Assembly: GCF_036370855.1 (NCBI RefSeq)
Contig: NC_088113.1
Coordinates: 14,032,501 to 14,096,500, forward strand
Reading direction: 5' to 3'
Length of the DNA: 64,000 nt
Origin: Dromaius novaehollandiae
Lineage: Eukaryota; Chordata; Aves; Casuariiformes; Dromaiidae
The translations under genes were made by a program, and so were the position numbers. Positions 12,817 through 24,475 of this stretch are shown in pieces. Position 1 is the stretch's first letter; every line of letters begins with the position of its first letter. Below the pieces are notes generated by a model. That model was not told the DNA's origin. It did not search any database and worked only from the letters and a program-made list of their open reading frames with translations.

Positions 12817-14556
12817 GAAGAGAGCTGAAAGGGGACTTCTCCCTCTTGCTAATTTAGAAATTAGAAAGGCAACTCCTAAACCTGACCAATTTCTGACAGA
12901 TACAGACTTAATGAAATAACAGTACCACAATAGCCAAGAAGACCAAAGTGTCGCAATCAGGAGGGGAAGGGAGTTTTATCTAGTGTGTCACAAATGCTAT
13001 TTGTTTGGTTAAACACTTTCTAAAAGTTATTGGCTTGCATGTTAATGAAAGGACACTAGGGCAATTTCGGTCCAGGCTGTCCTGCCTTTCCAAGTAATGC
13101 AAGAAATTACAATAAATATTTCACTTCAGAGAGAAAAAAAAGTTGTGTTGCTGTTTAAAAAAAACCACACAAACAAGAAAAAATTAAAGAGAAAATATCT
13201 TTTTTTCTCTAGTTCTTCTCAAAAGAAACACAAACTAAAGCACAACAATCCCCTTCTTCCCAAATGCCACTTCGTAGGCTCTCTTTATAATTAGAAAGAA
13301 TAATTTAAAAAACCATCAAGAAATCCTTTGCCAATCTTTTCAGACTCTTTTCAGTTACACTGTATAATTCTCCTGAATAAATCTCCTCCATTTCACAGCA
13401 TCTTTATTTAGGAAGCTTTTCTGAGGTTATTTCTAGGAAAAAGAAACTAGGAAATTACAATATTTGCTGTTGTTTCAGTACTGGGGTTTTCTTTCTTCTT
13501 CTAATGTGGTCATCCATAGACAACCGGAATGTACAGGAGCAACCCAGCACTCACGAGAATAAAGTTCAAAAATAATTTTATCACAGACCTAAAAAAATGC
13601 AAGCCTGGTAATTTTTCCTAATCCCTTCTGCCAAGAAACAGAAATGCTTTCTGGTTCATCGAGCAAATTGGTGGGTTTGGATTCCAGAAATCCCGATATC
13701 CTCACAAAGGCAGCCATTCTGAGCGACCAGGTTACGTGTCTAGAATTCTGGCCCGGTGCCACCGTGTTAATAAATACAAGTGTTGAATTCAGCTGGATTT
13801 AAAGATTGCGTTCTTTGCTTGAGCAAGTCTGCAAGTGCCAAAGTTGTAAAATTATCGCTGTGGCTTGTGCTTTGAAACTTGGAGACACCGTGGCAGATAA
13901 AGCATGGCTCTGATCCTGCAAAGAGGATCAGATGGGCAGGTCTCGCACGGAGCCCAGCTGACTGCAGTGACCTAAAACAGCGGTTTGCTGCATGGAACTA
14001 TAAAAAAGGAGATTTCACAACCTGTAGCAAATCAAACACACAGATAAACTACCTGGCATCTGTAATCGGGCTTTTAATTTTGTTTTTAGAATAGGAATTC
14101 TAAAAGAGAAGAGAAACCAGTTAAAAACATGAATGTAAGAGCAGGGTTAGAATTGTTTCTTTCTGGTCTTTGTGTGCTCTATTTCATTAAAAAGAATTTC
14201 ATTTTCTTCAATAAAATGGATTATATTGCATCATTAGTAACAATAATCAAATAGAACTTCAATAAAACCCTCCCAACAGTTTTTTTTTTTTTTTTAGTTA
14301 AAATACAGCTGATATTGATTTTTTTGAAAACTTTACTGTGTCTTTATTACACAGGACAACATTTGTGTTTTATATTATACAATGGCAGTTCTCAGAGCTG
14401 AACAATTCCAGGCAAAAGATTTATTTTCCTGTCTGTTCCAGTTCATCAAAAAATCTGAATTACTCAAAATATATTTGTTATTCAGAGTTAGTCAGTAGAT
14501 ACTATCTGCAATTACAGGTTAACAACTAGACAGACTTTTCTTGTGCAGAATAACCA
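12817..14556. other. intergenic, no gene seen
   Basis: AT-rich non-coding DNA including a 16-base T run at 14280-14295. No recognisable genes. Confidence 0.5.
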
Positions 14557-14625
14557 GATCCATTTTACAGATTAAAAGCTGAGGCAAAAGGGGCATCTAA
14601 TACTACATAAAACCAGCAGCACATA
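14557..14625 (+). mobile_element. MIR-like SINE remnant
   Basis: CCATTTTACAGATTAAAAGC followed by TGAGGCAAAAGG matches the MIR segment CCATTTTACAGATGAGGAAACTGAGGCACAG with a few changes. The rest of the element has decayed beyond recognition. Confidence 0.55.
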
Positions 14626-14823
14626 CTACCTTCCTGTTCAAGCCCTGGACCACACAGGCTGAGACTGGTCAGATCCTTTGCAGTTCACTACCTGCTCACA
14701 TTCACTTAAGGAGAGTCATCCTCCAATTTTATGCATGCAGTGCACTCATACCTGTCTATGCCAACACTCAAAGCTTTATCAATACCAGTTTCTACATATG
14801 CAAGACTGTTAACAACTTGAGCT

Positions 14824-14857
14824 TTGTTGTTTTTTGTTGTTGTTGTTGTTGTTTTGT
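14824..14857. repeat. (GTT)n microsatellite
   Basis: About seven GTT triplets flanked by T-rich sequence. Confidence 0.9.
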
Positions 14858-17800
14858 GTTACTGTTTTTCAGTAAGTTTAAGTGCCAAGGAACTGCCATC
14901 ACTTAAGTAGCCTAGAGGCAACTCCTCCTCCATCTTACATCTTAGTTCTCCTAATTGCTTTATGCTCCCTTTTGCTCTTCCTGAAAATTTGAAACTGCAC
15001 TGGCATTAGCAAGAAAAAAAAATGCTGGCCCCCTCCCCCAACTCTGGTACAGATATAGGCTCAGGCCTGACTGAAAGCCTGGTTTCATGAGCAAAACTAT
15101 TATTTGATTTGAAATGACTCAAATAAAGATTCTGCTCTGAATGTCTTCAGGGAAAACTGTTCATAAAATCCTTTTGTTATTAGCACAGATAGTTTGTTAT
15201 TGGCATACTGTAATAAAGAAATACATCTGGATTGTCGCTGTCTGCACGAGAGATACGGCTTATCCATCCAGGTGCCGAATGCTCTGGCTTCTGGATTAAA
15301 GCGCGTTCAACACAACATAGCTCCCCATAGAAAGCTGAATCCAATTCTTTACAGTCTGTAGTAGCAAAGGTGCAGACAGGACCTAGCTGAAATTCAGAAG
15401 ATTCCTTCTTTTCCTTACCCTTGAAATGCTTCCTTCAGTATGCCCAAGGAAGAAATACTGAGCATCTCCTTGAAGAATATGGTGAAAATTCCTGTGCTGA
15501 TTTTTGTACCAGTAGGAATGGGCCCCAGGAGTATGGAAGCCAATTCAATCTTATTTTTTGCTTTAAATTAGGTCTTTCATTTACCAGTCCCCAGATTCCT
15601 AAGGAGCATAAAACAGCTATCCACCAGCACTATCCCAGGAGCAGGAGGAGTTTGTCAAAGAACAGGAATGAGGTTTTCTTCCTGTGCTGGAACTGGGTGT
15701 AGAGCAGGAGTGAAAGCACAGAGACTACTTGAATGCTCTGTTTTACAGGGACAGCTCAAGCTATTATTAACATTTCAGAGGTTCCTCATAGCCACTGAAG
15801 GATTTAATTGCTTTAGCCTAATGAAACTCTGCCACACCCCTTTGTTTTTCCTAGGATGGGGACACACAGAGCCGGGGGAGGGGAAGAGAAGAAGGAAAAA
15901 GGAAGAAAACAAATTTTTTTGTAAACTTGCTAGGTGCTTTTAACTACAGTATAGCAACTAATTGGCCAAAACAGTCCAATGACTCTAATGTTATGAAACC
16001 AGTCATTATTTGCATGATCAAAGCTCGTGAGACATTTGCCATTTTTTCAGACCCTGACCACACATGTGTTTGAAGACTTCCCCACTTTTCCCCACTTTAG
16101 GACTTTTCAAATCACAGATGCTTCAGCTGTACCTCATCATTTACATTGCTTCATGAGATCAACACATTCTTTGCAAATGAAGTGCATGTAAATATACATA
16201 TGCATATATTTACACACCAAATGAAATACATACATTTGCAGAAGTGCATGCATATATATCAAGCTGTATGCTTTACTTCTGTATTTGTATAGCTCAAAAA
16301 AACAGTGTAGGTTTAACACTGTAATTTTTATGATTGTAATTCAAATGCTTGGGAGATATGTATAGTGCAACATCTCATCCTAGACATGTTGTACTGTACT
16401 AAGAACAGTTGGGAAGCATTTTTATCCATAAAAATGTTACTCACGAAGGCTGCCTCACTGAAATGATTTGTGATCCTCAAGTAAAGATCAGTCACAAGTA
16501 ATAACTGGCTTAATATTTAAAATCAATGCCAAGAAGCTGCTGGAAGTTAGTGTCTGTCCACATCAGGATTGAATTGATCTGTCTCCACACTAAAAATACA
16601 TTGAGAAACTTCTCTTACCGTAAGCTAGAACAAGAAGCTTCTAATTGTTTTACAAAAAAAGTTGAAGGTGTATACCACATCAGTCATTGGGGGGAAAAAA
16701 AAGCGGGTGAAGGTGTGATGACAGTTCAGTGTCTATTTTTATTCTAAGATATACTTGTGTCTACAGGGCAAATTTCTCAGATCTTGCTTTTACCTTCCAT
16801 ATTCATCTTCTGCTACTTGGCCTTTGCAGAAGACAGTGGGAACTGAAAAGGCAACTGGACATTCCATGCAGCTCGGAGGGAAGAACTTTGCTGCAGTATG
16901 CCTTCAGATAGAGCTTTTATGGTTAACCTTCAAAAATCTCTCACTTTCTCCCCACTTCTTATTCCTTAACAACATTTTCAGTATGAGCACCTGTATATTT
17001 AACTGTTGTAGTCAGAACAGAACCAAAAGGTCTTAACACGGAATCAAAAGCATGATTCCTCCTCCTCTTATCTTGTCATCATCTTAGAAAGTAGTGAAAT
17101 GTCCTCAGACTTGTCAAAGGTCATTTTCAGGAATGCAAAAGTGTTCTGAGAAAAAAATAACTTTTCCCTTCTCATGACTTTAGTAGGATGAGGCCATTTG
17201 ATTTCATTCACTATGAGAAATAAGTTTTTGCAATTATTTCACATATTGCAGATCTAAATATCTTTCTCCAAAATATTTGCTTAGCATCAGACAGTCTTCT
17301 AGCCATAGTCTGCTTACCTGACAATGTTAGATTTATTTTTTGGTCTTTTCCTCTACTTTTTCCCTGAAGTGTGGCCCACTAAATCCAGACAAAAGGAATG
17401 AATGAAGTTATTTAACTTTGAGAGATTCAACAAATATAATGAGAGATTAACCTACCAAATATTAAGCCCCTTAGCCAGCTGAGCACTGAGCTTATGGTTT
17501 CAGCTGTTCTGCTGTTTTTTCTTCAGTAAGTGCAGATTTTAAAAGGTTGGCAGATAATAATAATACAAAGACCCAGGTATTTTTTTAAACCAGTGGTACA
17601 AAGGAAGTGGTTTTGTTGCTAACAGGCACGCTGTTTGGGAAATTAAGATAATGAAAGTTCATCACCACAGACAAATTGTGACTGCACCCCATACAATCTG
17701 ACCTCAAGCTTGAGTTACTGATGGATACAATCCTTCCTAATCCCCCAACAAAGCAAATTCACACCCCCTGAGCTGTTAGAAGAAATTTAACTTCTGTATG

Positions 17801-18539
17801 CATAGGTTTAAAGGAAGAAAAGGAAAATAATAAAACCAAAACAAACCAAATCTGTAACAGTAGAAGAGAGAGTGGGAGAGAGAAAAACAGCTGCAACAAT
17901 AGATGAGGGGTTTTTTAACATGTACATAGGGCAAACACATCCCAGTGCTTTTGTGAATATTTGGCAAAAGGGTCAATCTTTGAAGCAAATGTAATAAATA
18001 GATACTAGATCAACGCTAAGTATAGTGCCTTCAAACAAAGAAAACTAAGGGATGGCATATCCCTGGGCATGTTCGGAAATTAAGGGTCCACCTTAGGAAA
18101 CAGTAGCAAAATAGTCGCTGTGTGATCCGCTGTAATTCTGAAATTCTTGATGCTGCTATAGGGAAGGTCACATAAAATATTCAGTCTACCATTGATGCAG
18201 GACTGATCACAGTAGAAAGTTAGCACTGATACAGCAGCACCCACACAAGTTAATATTGATATATTTGATGTTTACATAAAACCTCAGTCAAGATGAAGGT
18301 ATGACATTATGTCTATTTGGGGGCCTAAGAGGAAAATATAGTCAATTTAATAAAAAAAATCAGCCATTTTTCTAACACATACTTTTTTTTTTACTAGATC
18401 TGGTTTATAAAGTGTCACTGTCCCAGCTCAGCAAGTGTCATAATTATTTCCCATGTGGTCAAGAAAGGCCCCATAGAAGGCTGCCAAATTTCATTTACAT
18501 GGAAAGATGCAAAAGGCTATCAAAATAAAAAGCTTGTTT
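14858..18539. other. intergenic, no gene seen
   Basis: AT-rich non-coding DNA. A purine/pyrimidine-alternating stretch rich in TGCATA and ATATAC lies at 16185-16262. Several short open frames (for example 15421-15943) have no recognised product. Confidence 0.5.
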
Positions 18540-20297
18540 GGAGTGGGCTTTCAAAACAAAGCAGCCCTACTTATTTGCAGCTTAACAATACAAATCAGCC
18601 CCTGCCCAACACTTAATTCAAAGGAACCGGGTTTCCTTATAGAAGATCAACAAAGATAGAAGGTTTCAATGGTGCTGCATATATGTATGCAAATAAAAGG
18701 CTGGTTCAAACTGTAATCAAATTTAGTTTTTGTTTCTCCCAGGAATTGCCCTGTTAATTATAACAATAATGTTTCCAAAAATGATGCTTAGAGAGGGGTG
18801 TCAAGAGTTACCTAACTAAAAAAACTTGATTTAAGAGCTAGATACAAAATGTTACAAATTCACCCCCATTTCTGCAAGGTCAGTCTCACACTAGAAGGAG
18901 TAGCTGCTTCTGCAGGAATCCAAGCAAAAGATTCCAAAATAGTATAGGGAACTGCATAGAGATCTGCACATGTGTGTTAATCTCAGCAACTGAATAACTG
19001 GACTAAATAAATAGCAATCAAGCCACTCCTAGATTTTTGCAGGCACGCCTATAAAACTGTTCTACACAGTCACGATTATTTATTTTTTTTACCGCTGAGT
19101 CTGGTGACTCGCTAGAATGGGTGTGGTGAGCACAGCCCGATCTGGCAGGAGAGCTCGGTAACCTTGTTAAAGGCACTTTCCCTCCAACTCCAAATGTTCA
19201 CTTTTCCTGATTAAAATGGGTGAAAAATAATTTATGCTGGTGGTTGCAGTTTAAATAGTCTTGTACACTTCAAAAGCTTGTTTACCTGTGATTTAAAACC
19301 AGTGTCTTTTGATCAAAGAGATAAGCTGTCTCCACGCTGTCTGGTGATCACTGCTTTCGTAAGGCTTTTTCCACGTTTAGTTAATTTATTTTAGTTTTGC
19401 TGGAATATGAACGGATGCAAGTTTTTAGTTTGTCAATATAAGTTTGCATACGAGTTTGCTAGGGTCTGTAATGCTGCATCTGAGGTAATGCTTCAGCAAT
19501 TTAAGATTTAACAGCTGCTGCAAAGAATTGCAATTGGATAATCACAGCACTGCAATTGCTTTGAAGTCGCCATCTCACAATAAAACCTGCAGCTTCTCGT
19601 GAATGCTGCATTTGGGGTGATTACCACTTAATTGGAAATGCTTTGAGCGCACAGAGGAGGGGGGGGGAAAATCACTAAAATACATTAGTTATTTCTGCTA
19701 ACTTCATCTTGAAACCTGCAGCAAAACGAATCAAAACTTTATTCTTCTTAATGGCAGTTTGGAGTACAAAGAAAGAGATTAAAGTTTGACCTGACTTCCT
19801 TTTGTGCTTGTTTATATCATTGGAGCAGAAAGAATCTCAGTGCTTGGCAGCCCACTTCCTGAAGTCAGAGGAAAAAAAAATCTACGTTTACTGCAAATTG
19901 CATTGAGACTGTGAAGCTCTGATACTGCAAGTCATTGATCTGGTCAAATGTTAAAGGCAGAAGTGAGACTTCTCCTTTTCAGTTACAAATTCCAACGCAG
20001 GAGACAAGAAACCAACCCTTTACCTTCCCATCTGCACTTAAGCTGACTGCGAAGGAAGGGGACATGAGACGACATTTTCCCTCCCTGAGAGAAATAGCCA
20101 CGTTATTTTTCTGTTTGCAACAAACAATTTGTTAAATATAAAATGACTTAACTGAGCCGCTCCGTGCTGAAGGGGCATCAACATTTATAAATATTTACTT
20201 GAAAATATCGTCAGAGTTGAAACTTAATTGAAATGCTAAAGCTTTGTTTGCTTCCCCTGGTTCAGCACAGCTGAAACAACAAAACCAGTTGGACGAC
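18540..20297. promoter_or_regulatory. candidate cis-regulatory region
   Basis: This stretch lacks visible repeats and open frames but is dense in factor-like motifs: an inverted GAGTC/GACTC pair at 19097-19110, a TTTGATCAAA palindrome at 19308-19317 containing a TCF/LEF-type ATCAAAG, an adjoining GATA motif (AGATAAG, 19319-19325), and many TAAT cores. Human BCAS1 is expressed in oligodendrocytes and epithelia, so distal elements are expected, but assignment to BCAS1 or ZNF217 is speculation. The motif content is suggestive only; conservation cannot be judged from one sequence. Confidence 0.2.
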
Positions 20298-20322
20298 TTT
20301 TTTTTTTTTTTTTTTTTTTTTT
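20298..20322. repeat. poly(T) tract
   Basis: Twenty-five consecutive T. No LINE or SINE body is recognisable beside it. Confidence 0.95.
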
Positions 20323-23300
20323 GGTCAGGTATGTGCTGAATTACTGACAAAAAGCTTTGGGGTCCTTAAAGAGCTGCAGCAGCCAGCGGCTTTCTCCCAG
20401 CTCCGGACAGAACGACTTCATCCAGCTACCTTTGTTGTTCTTTTTCTGATTGCCTTTTACTGGCTTGCACTGAACATGTACCTTGTGGTCAGACATGGGA
20501 TTTAGTGTGAAAACACTACTGGAACATCTTTTCCTCAAACATTAATGGGGTTACAAATAAGAGTTCAAGGTTTCTGCACTGGCAATTTGCGAGTGTAAAG
20601 GGACAGGGTTTTGGTTTTGCTGTAAATCTCCCTCTCCAAGTACATAAGGACTGTGGAAATAAAAAGTGTATTCTCCATATTCCACTCCACTCCATTTTGT
20701 TTGTTTTCTGCATAAAATAAAATTTTGGAAACTCCCGGGGGGGGCTGGAACATTTTGTAGAATTTTCAAGTTTAGTAGATTCAGGTTTTGAAAAGGTGGC
20801 TAGAGCAGGTGTAATTGCACCCGTGCAGACTTCCGTAAAGTACCCTTACACCTCCCCTGCGCTAGTGTGTTAATGTCAAATAAATGCTACTGCCTTCGTT
20901 TTACAGATGGAAAACTTGGGCAAAGGTCCTCAAAATCTACCTAGGCAGATACCTTCCAACGCACTTGGCAGGCTGCGTGCGGTGAGCGGTCAGGCAGCTC
21001 CCACCCCGCTCGTTTGGGCAGAGACCCCGATTTGGCACTTAGCACCTGGCACACTTTACCTGGGAAGCTTGGTTATCTTTTCTCCAGACTGGGGTTTCCA
21101 CCTGGAAACAGAGCTTGATGAACACAGACAGGAGAAGAGGTTTTGGTATATAAAGGAGAAGCAACAATCCCTTGCAGTATCCTGAATGCAGTTAATGTAC
21201 TTTTTCTTCCTGATGATTCTTCACAGTGCTATTGTTTACCTGTGCTACCTGAACTAAAACCAGCAACAACTTATATATACCATAATGCTATTATTATTTC
21301 ACTCTTGTGTAAACATAATTTCAGCTTATTTTGCTTTAATGCCTAAAAGACTTAGCTATCTCAGCCAAAAGTAGCCCAAACTGGAGAAAGCTTATAGGTC
21401 AGGATCCTTGAAAACAAAGACTCTAAATAAAGGTGCTATTCCCCATACACCTGGGCAAACTGGTGCTTGAAAAACCCCATTGCTGAAGGAGTTCCATAGT
21501 ATGGGAAAAATATATCCTACTCCAAGCTTATGTCCTGGCTTCACATATTCAAGTTTTTCTCTTGTCTCTACAATACTCGAAACACATAAACAAAACAAGA
21601 AAAAGTCATCAAGATACAACAGAGATGCTTCTCAGCCCCAGCAGACATGCTTTAAATTAAGTACAAAGAAATTCATGAAATGGACAAAAGCCATGAAGAC
21701 CATGAAAGCTGGAAAGATGGCAATCATCTGTATCCCCAGCTAGGGGGACAAATGGACTACAGCATGACAGAGGTTGTTTTCCCAGTGAGGACAAAGAATG
21801 TTTCAAGATGACTTCTACAGCAGTTACAGGAGGTGACAAAAGGAAGAATTTGAAGAAATACACATTTTTTTTAAAGGAGAACAAGCATTGTATCTGGACA
21901 GCACACAGACTAAATGGGCTAGTGAAGAGCATGTCAGAATCTGCTCCATAGACAACGCCTTTGCAAAAAACTCTCAGTCCAAGAATTTTCCTATATAGGT
22001 CTCTTAGCCCTGTTTTCACAAGGAAAGAGGTGAAAAACAAAATTTATCACTGTGTATGTGTGTCATAATACACAAAGATTCTCTTCTGTTTCATAAGAAA
22101 AATGTGGTGATGCATACCAGGATGTGGGTGACTGAAAGGTTAGCATTAATATTATGCAAAAAACACATGTAAGAAATGGGGAAATAAAATCTACAGAAAA
22201 GACATATATAAAATCTCTGGAACTCCCATTAGAAACAACCCCCGCACAAAGCCAGACAAATATTCATGTTTTAGCCTATTTTTCAATGTGCTTTTTCCCT
22301 GTAAAGAGCTTTTTAAAAGGCTGACAGCATAATAACCACCATCATCACAGTGTGTCTCTTTGATTGCTCTTCCGTGAGTTCTCAGGTAAGGGTTTTCAAA
22401 TAAAGCACAACATACACATTTCGAGCTTCGCAAGGCCATCGTCTGGCTGCTGGGTTGTGCTGAGACTGACTTCAGCTGGTTATGGTCTGGTTATGGTCTG
22501 CACGGCGCAAGACAGACCGGTAGACTCTACTGGCCCTAAATATGACATCATACATCCAGATCACTTAGGGACAAATGCAGCATCTTACTCCACGCTTGTT
22601 GCCACCAACTGCAGTGAAGTAACTCAACAAAATGATTAATGGGAGGGAGTGAAGTTGCGAAGTGCTGATCCTATCAGTGCCTAAGTGTTAGGCAGTGTCT
22701 AAAGAAAATGACAGCCACAAAGACCTGGTAGCTGGAGGGCAGCATAAATTAGCAGAGGCAGGGGAGGAGTCTTCTGCCTTTGGACAAATCTTTGGTGTAT
22801 TAGGAACATTTACTATCCTGAAAAATTCTACTTAATTTCCCTTATGATCCTTCCTCTTGACACCTCATTCTGTAGTTTTATAATCTTTTGTATTTCAAAA
22901 TGAAACTACAAAATTATTACTATTTTTGTGGCAGTTTTTCAGGAACTAACAAGCTGTGCTGGGCACAGCAGAAACACAACAGCAAACTTACAGAGCTCTT
23001 TCAGTTTCTAAAGAGAGGTGCATAGGAGAGTTTGACACATTTAGAAGGTGGAATAGGTGCCTTGCCATTTTGAAGAATGGCTCTAGAAACCTAATGGTAC
23101 TTTGAGATGTATCAGTGTCTTTACTCTCTGTCTTGAAGCACTTACGATTTCTAAAATAGTAATATAATGGTATAGCTATGTATTGTATTTTTGGCCAAAG
23201 CAAAATTAAAAAACTAATTATTGCTGGGGGTTTTCCCCATCCACTCAATATACTGAAGAGATGATAGTGATATTACATAGCGTACTGGAAGATTCTCCAT

Positions 23301-24391
23301 CTGTAAGTAAAAAACCAAAAGATAATGAGTGGGTGAGAAGAGTCACCAATGTAAATACCAGACTCCAGAGCAAGATAGTCCATCTTGATAAGAAAAGGCA
23401 AATCAAAAAGCAAAAGATGTGTCTCAGAGGGCTAAACTGTGCAATCTCAAGATAAACCAGCAATGCGGTCACACTCACTGAACACTGGCCCCAGAAGAGG
23501 GAATTCTGTACCATCTACCTCTGTCCTTCTCCTCGCAGCGCTCTCTCACAAAGTATTTCATATGCCGTTCTTACAAGGTGAAAGTCAACCTGTGTAGAGC
23601 TACTGCAGGTTGATCCCCAGGTTAAATACCACTAACAGCCTCATCAGCCTGTAGCACAGAGGAGAATTTCACTCCTGTTGCTCAACTAATCAGATAGTGT
23701 GGTGCAACTGGAGACTGAACAAGAGGGGTAGAGCTTCTTCATCACCAGCATTTGTCTCCATGGTTTCATGTGCTTTTTGATGCCACAAAGACACAGCTAA
23801 CAGAGGAGGAGGAGGGCAGCTATGGCCTTAATGATTTATTTTCCATAATTTGGGACTGTCAGTTGTACCTTCTCTTCCCATGCTGGGAGTCCATTATTAA
23901 TATTTACAAGCAATTCTTTAGCAAGGCAAAGGTTCATAACTAGAATCAAATTACTGCACACATGATGATACTTTGAGAGATGAGCACTTTATTAGGAAAC
24001 AAAAGCTTCCAGAGAGACTATTTAGCGATAAGTACATCAGTTTCTTTAATACTCTAATGTTAATTGCTGGTGAGACAATTATTTTTCTTGCCCGATGATT
24101 TACCCCCCAAGTGAGAACTGTTGCACTCAATGCTGAGAGCATAATATAATTATTCAGAGTTCATTAATAGGCAATATTGCTTTTCCCTTCATTAAACTAG
24201 ATTTGTGCGTATGTTTGAATAAGGATATATAAGTCATTAACCATGCAGCACATAAGTTTTAATTTTCTTAAACTGCTCAGGAAGGAACAATGTGAGCCGG
24301 GCACTTACTACTCAAATGAGTTCAAGAAATGTGACTCCTAGTTACAGTTTGCTGTTCATGGTAGCATGAGCAGGTCTATCACTCAAAACAT
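20323..24391. other. intergenic, no gene seen
   Basis: Non-coding DNA. A weak MIR-like core (TTTTACAGATGGAAAACTTG) lies at about 20899-20918. A near-perfect GGTTATGGTCT duplication occurs at 22477-22499. No exon is supported. Confidence 0.45.
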
Positions 24392-24475
24392 CTGCTCTGC
24401 TTCAGTTTCCCATATATCAAACAAGAACGATTCTTCCCCAATTTTGTAGGAAGCTTTGGGAATTTAGAGATGAAT
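24392..24475 (-). mobile_element. MIR-like SINE remnant
   Basis: CTGCTTCAGTTTCCCATATA, then a degenerate stretch, then TTGTAGGAAGCTTTGGGAAT correspond to the reverse complement of MIR (CCTCAGTTTCC..CTCATAGGGTTGTTGTGAGGAT). The order and spacing of both blocks are kept. Confidence 0.6.
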
